From Phycisphaerales bacterium (GTDB lineage: Bacteria; Planctomycetota; Phycisphaerae; Phycisphaerales; UBA1924): 59,878 nt of DNA. Of this stretch, positions 8,302 through 16,239 are shown piece after piece. The position numbers and the translations under genes are program-made. The notes under the pieces are model-generated. The model was not told where the DNA came from, searched no databases, and worked only from the letters and a program-made list of their open reading frames with translations. Position 1 is the first letter of the stretch; each line of letters begins with the position of its first letter. The stretch spans positions 1 through 59,878 of the forward strand of contig WFPK01000050.1 in NCBI GenBank assembly GCA_015487555.1, written 5' to 3'.

Positions 8302-9438
8302 TTAGCGGAGGAATCGGTTGTCGTTGAATCCGAAGGCCTTGACGATCGGCGAGCCCGGGCCCAGCAAGAGTGAAGCCTGATTCCGGAAGTCCTTGTCGTC
8401 GCCGGCAGTGAGCTGGTCGGCGAAGGTGGTCTGGCGAACGGGTTTGCCGAACTTGTTATCGAGGTCGGCGTCTTTTCGGAGGGCGAAGTAGAGCAGTGTT
8501 TCGCCTGCCTGGACAGACCGGACGGTCAGGTCACGATCGGAGACGGGGTTGATGGTGCCTCCAACGACACGGCGCAGGGCGATCGAGATGATGTCGCCTC
8601 CGAGTCCGATTGCTGCTTTGACCGCCTGAGGCGTGGTGTCGGAGCTGATGTCCGAAATCGAGGCGGTGATTGCGCTGGCAGCTTCGAGTCCCAGGCTTTG
8701 GGCGAAGGAAGGATCATCGGTGATGTTGGTCGCCCGCAGCCGAGCGCCAACAGCTTTGGCCAGTGCGACGATGGCGTGGGATCGGGTGTCGCCCATGTCC
8801 TTTGAAGAGAGGGTGGTGGCTTTGCTCAGTGTGCGAACACAGGCGCGGAGGAGCTCATCGTGGATACTCTGGTCTTCTGCCAGGGTGCCGATGGCGTTGA
8901 TGAGGGCTTGGGCGTCGCCTTGTGTCATCGCCGGGCCATGGGCCTTTGTTGCAGCGAAGAGATCGCCGGTGCGGGCGACTGCGAAGAGTTTGACGCCGAG
9001 GTCATCGTTGTCGTTGATCGCTGCCCGGATGCGCGTCGCTGCTGCCGGGGTCGCCAGAGCGCCAGCGATGCGGAGCGATGAGAGGGTCGCGCCGATGGTG
9101 CCTTTGGCGTCGAGCTCGTTGAGCAGGGGGGTGATTGCTTGCGAATAGGCCTGGCGGAACGCGACGGAGACGCCGCGCTGGGTCAGTGGTTTGGTGAGGG
9201 CTTCGAGTGCTTTTTTAGTATCGGGCGCATTGTCGCTCAGTGCCCGTCCGGTCCATGCCTGGACGAACTCGTCGATCTGGGCGCGCTGGGAGCTGCTGAT
9301 CGAGATGGACTCGGTGGTTGACATCGGCAGGTCGGCCCCGCTCTGGGCCAAGGCAGCGGGCGAGAAGGCCAAGAGCGATGCTGCGCAGACGAGGGCTTGG
9401 GCAATGGATTTGATCTTGGATGGATTGGATCGGGTCAC
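8302..9438 (-). CDS. Secreted protein of unknown function, 378 residues
   Basis: A clear Sec signal peptide (SIAQALVCAASLLAFSPAALA, cleavage after residue about 31) leads into an all-helical, Ala/Leu-rich protein. Phrases such as LRIAGALATPAAATRIRAAI and GDAQALINAIGTLAEDQSIH recur roughly every 40 residues, which suggests HEAT-like or similar helical repeats. Two conserved-looking segments near the end, LRRVVGGTINPVSDRDLTVR and LLLGPGSPIVKAFGFNDNRF, do not match a family I know. The start is GTG at 9438 with AGGGA about ten bases upstream. It sits 60 bases upstream of oppA, but oppA seems to have its own promoter box. Periplasmic location is inferred. Confidence 0.65.
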   Translation of the reverse strand: MTRSNPSKIKSIAQALVCAASLLAFSPAALAQSGADLPMSTTESISISSSQRAQIDEFVQAWTGRALSDNAPDTKKALEALTKPLTQRGVSVAFRQAYSQAITPLLNELDAKGTIGATLSSLRIAGALATPAAATRIRAAINDNDDLGVKLFAVARTGDLFAATKAHGPAMTQGDAQALINAIGTLAEDQSIHDELLRACVRTLSKATTLSSKDMGDTRSHAIVALAKAVGARLRATNITDDPSFAQSLGLEAASAITASISDISSDTTPQAVKAAIGLGGDIISIALRRVVGGTINPVSDRDLTVRSVQAGETLLYFALRKDADLDNKFGKPVRQTTFADQLTAGDDKDFRNQASLLLGPGSPIVKAFGFNDNRFLR

Positions 9439-9526
9439 GGTCGTTCCCTCTTTTGGGTATGGTCGAGCATATCTGGAATCGAGAATCGGGGGGAGTTTAT
9501 CGCCTTTGCAGCCGTTTGGCTCGGGT

Positions 9527-10501
9527 TCAATAGACTTCGAGGAAGACTCGCTTGGTCTTTTTGATCTTTTTGGGGATCATTTTTCGTTCCCAGTGGTCGA
9601 TGTCGTCTGCGATCTCGGGGGCGAGATCGAGGTATTGGGCGAGCTGGTCAGGTGGCAAGAGCCTGGCGAGGGTCTGGAAGATGCCCAGCTCCATGCCGGC
9701 GATGCCACAGATGTAGATCAGGGTGCGGTCTGAAGCGAGCATGGGCCCGAGGGTGTCGAAGTCCTCAGCGAGCCGATCCTGGACATAGAGCTTCTTGGGT
9801 TGTGTGGGTGTGAGGTGGCGCGAGATCGCGGTGTGGTAGGTGAAGTTTTTATGCTCGTTGGCCCAGTTGGTCAGGTCCTCGTGGTAGAGCAGGTCCGATG
9901 CGTAGGGGGTGCCCATGAGCAAGGCGACGCGCGAGGGCATGGCGAGTTTGATCAGATCGAGGATCATGGATCGGAACGGGGCGATCCCGGTGCCGGTGGC
10001 GATGAAGATGTAGTCGTGGTCGGCGGGGCTTTGAGGGAGGAGGAATCGTTTGCCCACGGGTCCGGTGAGGGTGACTTCGTCGCCGACCTGAAGATCGCAG
10101 AGGTAGTTCGAGCAGAGCCCTTGGAAGAGTTTGTGCGTGTCCCAGTGTTCATCGACGACGCGTTTGACCGCGGTGGTGATGATGGTGCCGTCGCCGGTTT
10201 CGCCTCCGGTTGGGGCAGCGATGGAGTAGAGGCGGAGTTTGTGTGCTTTGCCGTTAGGTAGGGTGCCCGGTGGGATGACGCCGAAGGATTGCCCGGCGTT
10301 CCAGGTGTTTGCCAGAGGGGTTCCTGAAACATCAAACTCGATATGTCGCACAAATCCGGCGGCTTTTTTCGATGCGGTGCAGATGCGTGTGGCGTGGACT
10401 TTGGCGGTGATGGGGTTGGTTGGTTTGACGATGTGTTGATCGACCGCGGGGATGACTGGCGTGCCGGGGCGTTCGATTTCGCTTGGTGGTTTTGCAGTCA
10501 T
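9527..10501 (-). CDS. Ferredoxin-NADP reductase-like flavoprotein (plant-type FNR family)
   Basis: 324 residues. An FAD-binding barrel carries KLRLYSIAAPTG (FAD-binding R-x-Y-S) and the plant-type GLCSNYLCDLQVGDEVTLTG. The NADP domain has FIATGTGIAPFRSMI, the C-G motif YICGIAGMELGI, and the carboxy-terminal VFLEVY, where the last tyrosine stacks on FAD in plant-type FNR. The enzyme should move electrons between ferredoxin/flavodoxin and NADP(H). An N-terminal Lys/Pro-rich extension precedes the barrel. The start could be ATG 10501 or an in-frame ATG at 10555; neither has a strong ribosome site, and the longer form adds only basic residues. It lies downstream of the DMN-tail lipoprotein, though a functional link is not evident. 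BoxA-type reductases share this architecture. Confidence 0.85.
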   Translation of the reverse strand: MTAKPPSEIERPGTPVIPAVDQHIVKPTNPITAKVHATRICTASKKAAGFVRHIEFDVSGTPLANTWNAGQSFGVIPPGTLPNGKAHKLRLYSIAAPTGGETGDGTIITTAVKRVVDEHWDTHKLFQGLCSNYLCDLQVGDEVTLTGPVGKRFLLPQSPADHDYIFIATGTGIAPFRSMILDLIKLAMPSRVALLMGTPYASDLLYHEDLTNWANEHKNFTYHTAISRHLTPTQPKKLYVQDRLAEDFDTLGPMLASDRTLIYICGIAGMELGIFQTLARLLPPDQLAQYLDLAPEIADDIDHWERKMIPKKIKKTKRVFLEVY

Positions 10502-10574
10502 GGGAATCTTCGATGCTTTTCGGAGGAGAACCTTGCGCGGAAAGCGCAGTGGCATTGCAGGGCGGGGCGTTGGA

Positions 10575-12026
10575 TTACCCGTCGTCTTCTTCGTTGGGTT
10601 CGTCGCTCATGTCCATGTCGTGGTCCATGTCACTCATGTTATTCATGTCATTCATGTCATTCATGTCATTCATGTCATTCATGTCATTCATGTCATTCAT
10701 GTCATCGTATTCGGGTTCGGGTTCGAGCCCGCCGAGGAGATCGAGCCGGGCAGCGGTGGCTTCGAGTTTTTCGCCTTCGTCACCTCGCACGCGGGCGCTG
10801 CGCAGTGCCGAAGCGGCGCCTTGGAACGCGTCATTGGCAGCTTCTTTGGCCCGGGCTTGTTCATCGCGGGCCTCTTGGGCCTTGGCGGTCCAGTTGCCGG
10901 GGATGCCTGCCTCTTCGAGGGCGTGGTAGAGGATCGCTGCTTCGGCATATCCCGCAGCCTGCCGTGCGTAGCACTCGGCAAGGGTTTGCTGGGCGGAGGC
11001 TTTGGTCAGCGATGCGACCTGCTTGATGGTCTTGTTGGCGTCGCGGAGGGCGCTGATCGAGGCGCGGGTCAGTGAGATGGCTTTTTCGTTGGCGTCGTTG
11101 ACTTGTGTGTCTCTGAACTGGGCATAGTCGGCGACGGCTTTTTCGAGTCGCTCGGTGGCTGCCGATGCGGCGTCGTTGGCGAGCTGGGCGTCTGCTTTAC
11201 TCGATGCTTCACGCTCGGCGAGCTCGTTGCGGGCATCTTCGAGCAGGGCGATCTGGGAGGTTGCCTTTTCGACATTGAGGCTGATCTCGCGGGCGCCGGG
11301 GCGGAGCTGGCCGACGACGCCTTCGATGCGGATCGCTTCGAGCTCGTAGTTGTCAGCCCGGAGGGTGTGCTCGCGGACACGAACGACAATCTGGGCCGCC
11401 TCGGCAGCACTCACCCGGGGCATCTGGAGCTCAAGGGCACCCGATTGGTTGCGCTCGGCGACAGATTTGGTGCGAAGCTCGGCGATCTGGGCGTCGAGCT
11501 CGGCGATCCGGGCTTCGACCTGTTTACGCTGGGCCTGGTATTGCTTGATGTCATCCTTGCGGATGGAGATGAGCTTGTTGATCTCGGCGAGCTCGGCGGA
11601 TGGATCAAACTGCCCGGCACCTTGGGCGATGGCGGTCATGGTGAGCCATTCGTTGATCATCCCGCGGATGATGCGTGCTTTGTGCAATGCTGCGATTTCG
11701 GCCTGGGATGCCTTGGAGGATGCCAGTGATGCCTGCCCGAGTTTGGCCAAAGAGAGTGTGACGGCTGCAGCTTCGGCGTAGCCGTCCTCGCTGCCTGCAT
11801 ATTCAGAGACGAGTTGTTCGGTCTGGGTGTATGCCTTTTGTGAGAATGTCTCCGAAGCGGTTGAATCGCCCGCTGCGACAGAGCTGAACGAACGCGAAGC
11901 TTCCTTGACCGCTGCCTGGGCATCATCGGATCGGGAGCACCCGGCGATCCCCGCCAGCGCAATCAAGGTGCACGCACAAGCGATCTCGATGGTCCGGGTG
12001 CGTGATGTGGGGGATTTGGTGGTCAT
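10575..12026 (-). CDS. Predicted lipoprotein with long coiled coil and Asp-Met-Asn repeat tail
   Basis: 483 residues. After MTTKSPTSRTRTIEIACACT comes a lipobox-like LALAGIAGC-type segment (LIALAGIAGCSRS), predicting lipid attachment at the cysteine. The body is a long heptad-rich coiled coil, for example DDIKQYQAQRKQVEARIAEL and IALLEDARNELAEREASSKA, flanked by TPR-like helices. It ends in seven Asp-Met-Asn triplets, then MSDMDHDMDMSD and an acidic finish. AAGGA six bases upstream supports ATG 12026; an in-frame ATG at 12149 would hide the signal peptide. Function is unknown. A Met/Asp/His-rich tail is compatible with metal binding, but that is a guess. It lies between the heme-motif protein and the FNR-like gene on the same strand. 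Confidence 0.7.
   Translation of the reverse strand: MTTKSPTSRTRTIEIACACTLIALAGIAGCSRSDDAQAAVKEASRSFSSVAAGDSTASETFSQKAYTQTEQLVSEYAGSEDGYAEAAAVTLSLAKLGQASLASSKASQAEIAALHKARIIRGMINEWLTMTAIAQGAGQFDPSAELAEINKLISIRKDDIKQYQAQRKQVEARIAELDAQIAELRTKSVAERNQSGALELQMPRVSAAEAAQIVVRVREHTLRADNYELEAIRIEGVVGQLRPGAREISLNVEKATSQIALLEDARNELAEREASSKADAQLANDAASAATERLEKAVADYAQFRDTQVNDANEKAISLTRASISALRDANKTIKQVASLTKASAQQTLAECYARQAAGYAEAAILYHALEEAGIPGNWTAKAQEARDEQARAKEAANDAFQGAASALRSARVRGDEGEKLEATAARLDLLGGLEPEPEYDDMNDMNDMNDMNDMNDMNDMNNMSDMDHDMDMSDEPNEEDDG
10641..10703. repeat. Seven perfect copies of a 9-bp tandem repeat
   Basis: The unit attcatgtc (plus strand) is repeated seven times without a mismatch and encodes Asp-Met-Asn in the minus-strand lipoprotein. 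Copy-number changes keep the reading frame, so they would alter tail length rather than switch the gene off. Confidence 0.95.
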
Positions 12027-12163
12027 TGCTGATCCTTTTTCTCTCTCAACTTCTTGCGTACTGAGCAGCAGCCGCTTTGGTGCAGCCTGAGGCTCGGTGA
12101 TTCGATTTGCGAAAACGGGAAACCCATCGTAGCGCGCCTGATGGGGCATATGTATCTGATGGA

Positions 12164-13525
12164 TCAGGGTTCGGGTTGGTTGGGTTTGGTTTCTGGCAGG
12201 GGCGTGTCAAAAAACTCGTACGAAGGGCGTGGCTGATACATGGATCGAATCCATTCGATCGCGTCGCGATACTTGCGATCACGGGTCGAGCGGAAGATCG
12301 GGCGGAACCCGGGGCCTGGGAAATCGGCGGGGATTTCGGGATGTGGGGTGAGCGCATTTTTGCTCACCATACCCATCTGAAGCAGCGGAGATCGTTCAGG
12401 AGCCTGATAGTCGATCAGGGGGGCCCCATTGGGGAGGGTGTATTGTTCGATGATGAGGAAGTTGGTGTAGGCGGTCGCGTTGGAGTTGGTTCGGGTATTG
12501 ATGAGTTGGAACGCTCCTGCGTCGGGGCCGCCGTGGCATCGGGTGGTGGCGCAGGTGTTGATGAACCAACCGCGTTGGGCGTGGACATCTTCTTTGAATT
12601 TTTTCATGGAGTGTGGGTCTTCGAGGACAACCACTTGGCTGTAGAGATCGCGGGCTTTGTGGGTGAAGAGGATTTTGAGTTTTTCGATCTCGGGGAGTTT
12701 GAAGATCGCATCGCGTTGATCTTTGTCGGGCGAGAAGGCGTCTGGTTTTCGGGTCATCAGGGTCTGGAGTGTTTCATCGGGGACTCTGATTTTGGGCGGA
12801 TCGCGCAGGTCGATCTCGTAGACGCGCATGAGGTTGATCTGCTCGGGGGTCAGCGGGGTGATCTGATTTCTGCGAAGCCGATTGGGGGTGTCGCGGGTGT
12901 CTTTGGGCTTTGCCGAGGTGGGGATCGAGTTTTTGGCGGTTTTTTTGGCGGGTGCGAGCTTGCGGTGTTCGGTGAGCCATGTGTGCAGGAGCTTTGCCTG
13001 CGGGTTTGATGGGCTGATAAGGAGGAGGGATTCGAGTTCTTTGATGGCCAGGTCGTAGGCTTTTCGGGCGCGGAGCCATTCGACGAGGACTAATCGCGAT
13101 TCGATATCGTTGTCGGGGATTGCTGCCCGCATTTCTTCGTATCGTTTTTTCACAGGTGGGAGGGTGAGGACTTTGGCGACAGCTTTTCGTTGGAAGGTGG
13201 TTTCGATGCCGTTGACGCCGATGACGACGATCAGGTCATTTTCGCGGATGAGCTCGCCGGTGATTTTTCGTCCTGAGACGAGCGTGACGACGCACTCGAC
13301 GATGCCTGGGCTTGGCTCTTTGGACATCCCATCGGACGCCTCATTGGATGAGGTTCCGGGCTCGGCGAGGCTGGCGACCTGATTGGTTCTGGGGAGTGGG
13401 TGCGTTTGGGGGAGCAGGGCGAGCCCGATGAATGCTCCAGCCGCGACGATGCCCGAAGCGGCTGCCAGGCGGGCCAGTGTGATGTGTACGGGCTCTGAGG
13501 ATGGTTGGGTTTGAAGCGGGGTCAT
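12164..13525 (-). CDS. Membrane-anchored protein with CX4CH heme-like motif
   Basis: 453 residues. One N-terminal helix (about residues 16-38, ASGIVAAGAFIGLALL) anchors a large extracytoplasmic part. A Ser/Glu-rich linker comes first, then a small beta domain (VECVVTLVSGRKITGELI, FQRKAVAKVLTLPPVKKRY). Next are two helical repeats like a TPR pair (RLVLVEWLRARKAYDLAIKE), and then a C-terminal domain with FINTCATTRCHGGPDAG. In that motif the cysteines are four residues apart and followed by His (C325, C330, H331), like the CX4CH variants of c-type heme sites. A candidate axial methionine is in LLQMGMVSK. Planctomycetes have many secreted proteins with cytochrome-c-like ends, so a periplasmic redox or binding role is plausible but unproven. 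It is the first gene of the minus-strand block that continues to oppB. Confidence 0.65.
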   Translation of the reverse strand: MTPLQTQPSSEPVHITLARLAAASGIVAAGAFIGLALLPQTHPLPRTNQVASLAEPGTSSNEASDGMSKEPSPGIVECVVTLVSGRKITGELIRENDLIVVIGVNGIETTFQRKAVAKVLTLPPVKKRYEEMRAAIPDNDIESRLVLVEWLRARKAYDLAIKELESLLLISPSNPQAKLLHTWLTEHRKLAPAKKTAKNSIPTSAKPKDTRDTPNRLRRNQITPLTPEQINLMRVYEIDLRDPPKIRVPDETLQTLMTRKPDAFSPDKDQRDAIFKLPEIEKLKILFTHKARDLYSQVVVLEDPHSMKKFKEDVHAQRGWFINTCATTRCHGGPDAGAFQLINTRTNSNATAYTNFLIIEQYTLPNGAPLIDYQAPERSPLLQMGMVSKNALTPHPEIPADFPGPGFRPIFRSTRDRKYRDAIEWIRSMYQPRPSYEFFDTPLPETKPNQPEP

Positions 13526-13639
13526 GGGGTATTGTGCGGGGTCTACCGGGCGGTGTCTACATGATTGATGAGGATATACGAATATACCGTGATCTGGGCG
13601 ATCCGGTTCCGTTGAAGGGCAGTGTGTTTGGGTGGTCGA

Positions 13640-15232
13640 TCAGGCGGCTTGGGTGAACTCGTCATTGGAGTCATCGGAAATGAACTCATCTTGCTTGGGT
13701 GGCACGATCGGCAAGACGCGATCGTCAGCGATGACCCTGGCGATGGTGTTCATTGGCTCGGAGTTGCCGTTGCGGGTGACGATGGGTTTGCCACTTTTGT
13801 TGAGATCGAGCGAGAGCTCGCCTTTGACATCGTTTTCGAAGGTGATTTTGAATCCGGGGAGCCAGATTATGGTTTTGGCGAAGATCATGGATTTGACATT
13901 GAGCTTGTGGGCGGCGTGTTCGCGGATGATCTGTCCGAGCCGGTCGATTGCCGAATCGAGATCAACGAGCTTGCTTTCGATGATTCCGATCTCGAACTTC
14001 ATGAACTCGATCTCTGTTTCTTGCTCCCGGCTTGGTTTTCCGAGGCTTTTTTTGAGTGTTTCAAACTCTTGTGTTTGTTTGGCGATGGCGGCTTCGATTT
14101 TTGGTCGGAGGTCTTGGGCGAGTCGGATTTTCTTTTCGATTTCTGGGATCCATCCGACGATGACATCGGTTTTGACGCCTTGGACGGATCCGATTGATCC
14201 GATGGTGCCTCCCTTTGAGATGCAGGTTTCTCCGCCTCGCAGCGCAGCGTTTGGGCTCTCGAGTGTGCCTGCGATCATGATTTTGCAGTTTGTGATTTCT
14301 TTCTGGACTTCGCACCGCCCGGCGATGGATGCCTCGACACCTTCGAGGTATCCTGCTTTGAGGTCTCTTCCTGTGCGGATGGTTCCTGTATCGCGTCCGG
14401 CCATGCCGTTGTGGAGGATGATGTCCTGTGAGGAGTCGAGTGCTGATGCTTCGACGAGCTTGCGGATTTCGATGTTTTCGCCTGCTTTGACACAGAACCG
14501 ATCGCGGACTCCTTCGTTGACGATGACTTCGCTGGGGAAGTCGATGTTCCCGGTCGAGAAATCGACATAGCTTCCAACTTCGAGTGTCGGGCTGATGCGG
14601 ATTCTCATTCCGGCGTGGGTAAGGTGCCCTGCGATGCGTGCATGGACATTGCCCTGGTCATCGAGTTTGAGGGAGCTGTCGATGAGATCGGGGAGGTCTT
14701 TGCCCGGTTTTGTGGGGATGGCCTGTCCGTGGACATTGATCCCGTCTTCGCCTGGTGATGCTTCGACGATGCTTCCGATGAGATCACCTTTGGACACAAT
14801 GAGAAACGGGCTTTCGTTGTAGAAGTCGATTGTTTTTTCGTTGTCTTCATTGTCGGCATCGGTTGGGAGAGTGTTTTCTTGCTCTGCTTTGCGATACGCT
14901 TCTTCTCGTTTGGCGATGTTCTCGATTCTGGCTTTGAGCTCATCGGAGAACTCGAACCCGGCGTTGATTCCCTCGACGGGCGGCTTGCCCTTGACAACGA
15001 TCATTTCATGGGCATGGTGTGGTTCTGCCATGGCAAGTTCGGCGAGTTGGTCTATCTCCTTATTGAGGATACACTGCGCATGGATATCGGATCCCTCGAG
15101 GTAGGCGCACAGGGCGTCTTGTGTGATGGGGATATTCGATGGGTTTGGTTCGATGCGCAGGACAGCATTGAGCTTTTGCTTGTCAATACTCAACTTGAGT
15201 AAGTCATCAATGTCACAGTTGGCATTACTCAC
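13640..15232 (-). CDS. FapA family protein (DUF342, flagellar assembly protein A)
   Basis: 530 residues. The N-terminal domain contains VKGKPPVEGINAGFEF, the KGxPPxxGxxG signature of the FapA N-terminal domain. It is followed by LIVSKGDLIGSIVEASPGEDG and GINVHGQAI(P). The middle is the right-handed beta-helix (polymer-forming) portion, with hydrophobic repeats such as VDFSTGNIDFPSEVIVNEGV, GTIRTGRDLKAGYLEGV and NCKIMIAGTLES. A coiled coil (about residues 370-430, IEKKIRLAQDLRPKIEAAIA) precedes the last strands. In other bacteria FapA affects flagellar assembly or polar placement. It is the last gene of the chemotaxis operon, 55 bases downstream of cheY, which supports a motility role. Confidence 0.85.
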   Translation of the reverse strand: MSNANCDIDDLLKLSIDKQKLNAVLRIEPNPSNIPITQDALCAYLEGSDIHAQCILNKEIDQLAELAMAEPHHAHEMIVVKGKPPVEGINAGFEFSDELKARIENIAKREEAYRKAEQENTLPTDADNEDNEKTIDFYNESPFLIVSKGDLIGSIVEASPGEDGINVHGQAIPTKPGKDLPDLIDSSLKLDDQGNVHARIAGHLTHAGMRIRISPTLEVGSYVDFSTGNIDFPSEVIVNEGVRDRFCVKAGENIEIRKLVEASALDSSQDIILHNGMAGRDTGTIRTGRDLKAGYLEGVEASIAGRCEVQKEITNCKIMIAGTLESPNAALRGGETCISKGGTIGSIGSVQGVKTDVIVGWIPEIEKKIRLAQDLRPKIEAAIAKQTQEFETLKKSLGKPSREQETEIEFMKFEIGIIESKLVDLDSAIDRLGQIIREHAAHKLNVKSMIFAKTIIWLPGFKITFENDVKGELSLDLNKSGKPIVTRNGNSEPMNTIARVIADDRVLPIVPPKQDEFISDDSNDEFTQAA

Positions 15233-15287
15233 TCGTTTGTCCTGTTTTTCGTCCAGAGCATGGCTTTGCCTTGGTCTGGTTGGGTGC

Positions 15288-15662
15288 TTAGGTATTTACG
15301 CCGCACTTGGCGAGTGTCTCGGCGATGCGTTCGCTGAGCAGATCGGGCGTGAAGGGTTTGACGACATAGTTGTTGACCCCTGCCTTGATCGCTTCGATCA
15401 CTCGACTTTTCTCGGCCTCTGTGGTGACCATGATGAGTGGGGTTGTTTTGTCTGTCTGGCGGAATGTTTTGACAAAGGTCAAGCCATCCATGGTGGGCAT
15501 GTTCCAGTCCACGAGGCAGAGCTCTGGTTTGAATGCACCGATTTTACTCAGGGCATCTTGGCCGTCGCATGCTTCTTCGAGGTCTGTGTAACCGAGCTGC
15601 TTGAGCACGGATTTTTGGATGTTTCGCATTGTCTTTGAGTCGTCGATCAAAAGGATTCGCAT
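15288..15662 (-). CDS. cheY: Chemotaxis response regulator CheY
   Basis: A stand-alone receiver domain of 124 residues that carries phosphate from CheA to the flagellar switch (FliM/FliN). The acidic pocket is D7/D8 (LLIDDSKTMR), the phosphorylated aspartate is D52 (CLVDWNMPTMDG), the switch threonine is in LIMVTTEAEK, and the lysine is in NYVVKPFTPD. It has the N-terminal SKTMR found in motility CheY proteins. The start ATG 15662 has GGAG six bases upstream. It lies 42 bases downstream of cheX, whose product is a CheY-P phosphatase, so signal carrier and terminator are encoded side by side. Confidence 0.95.
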   Translation of the reverse strand: MRILLIDDSKTMRNIQKSVLKQLGYTDLEEACDGQDALSKIGAFKPELCLVDWNMPTMDGLTFVKTFRQTDKTTPLIMVTTEAEKSRVIEAIKAGVNNYVVKPFTPDLLSERIAETLAKCGVNT

Positions 15663-15704
15663 TGGGTTGCTCCTTGCTTAGTGTTTTCTGGTGAGCGAGC
15701 TTGA

Positions 15705-16196
15705 TTAGGCCGCGGCGGATTTGGTGCTTGCAACTTCGTCGGATTCGCGAAGAGCGATCTCGAGGACGATCTCTCCACAATCGGTGGTACACGGAATCAT
15801 CACGCATGGTGTGCCCGAGTTTGATGCCACGCGATGCCCTGAACCGATGACGACTGAAGGGCATGAAATCGAGACAGATTTTCGTTGGAACTCTGCTTTA
15901 GCATTGCCTGAGATCATGTTGATGAGCTCGCCGACGGCGTCTGCGAAGTCATCGGTATCGACTGCCATTTGCTCGCCGGTGAAGAGCGCGACGATGGATT
16001 CGGCAGCTTCTCCTGGCATGGAGAGAACGATTGTTCCGACCATTTCTCCTGAGACCCCGATGATGCCCGAGACATCATGTGAGGTCGTTGAATCGGTTTT
16101 GAGTCGAGGCTCCCCGATTTCGACGGGGAGTTGGAACATGGTGCTGAAGACATTCTGGATTGATGTCATGAATGGTGTGATATAACTGGCGTCCAT
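15705..16196 (-). CDS. cheX: CheY-P phosphatase CheX
   Basis: 163-residue member of the CheC/CheX/FliY phosphatase group. The diagnostic segment is DAVGELINMISGNAKAEF, which contains the E-x2-N pair that positions water for CheY-P dephosphorylation. Only one such motif is present, as in CheX (CheC and FliY have two). Flanking parts (VSGIIGVSGEMVGTIVLSM, APCV-type hydrophobic strands, EIVLEIALRE) fit the dimeric CheX fold. The start ATG 16196 is set by AAGGAG eight bases upstream; an in-frame ATG at 16253 would overlap cheA. CheX replaces CheZ in this operon. Confidence 0.9.
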   Translation of the reverse strand: MDASYITPFMTSIQNVFSTMFQLPVEIGEPRLKTDSTTSHDVSGIIGVSGEMVGTIVLSMPGEAAESIVALFTGEQMAVDTDDFADAVGELINMISGNAKAEFQRKSVSISCPSVVIGSGHRVASNSGTPCVMIPCTTDCGEIVLEIALRESDEVASTKSAAA

Positions 16197-16239
16197 CTGG
16201 TTGCTCCTTGATGATGATGCGTCTGTGTATCCTTGGTGA

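Noticed and set aside
10641-10703. Possible CRISPR array
   Set aside because: Units are only 9 bp with no spacers, and the array is coding.
10452-11075. Plus-strand frame with His-Val-Ile repeats
   Set aside because: It is the antisense reading of the 9-bp array in the lipoprotein gene.
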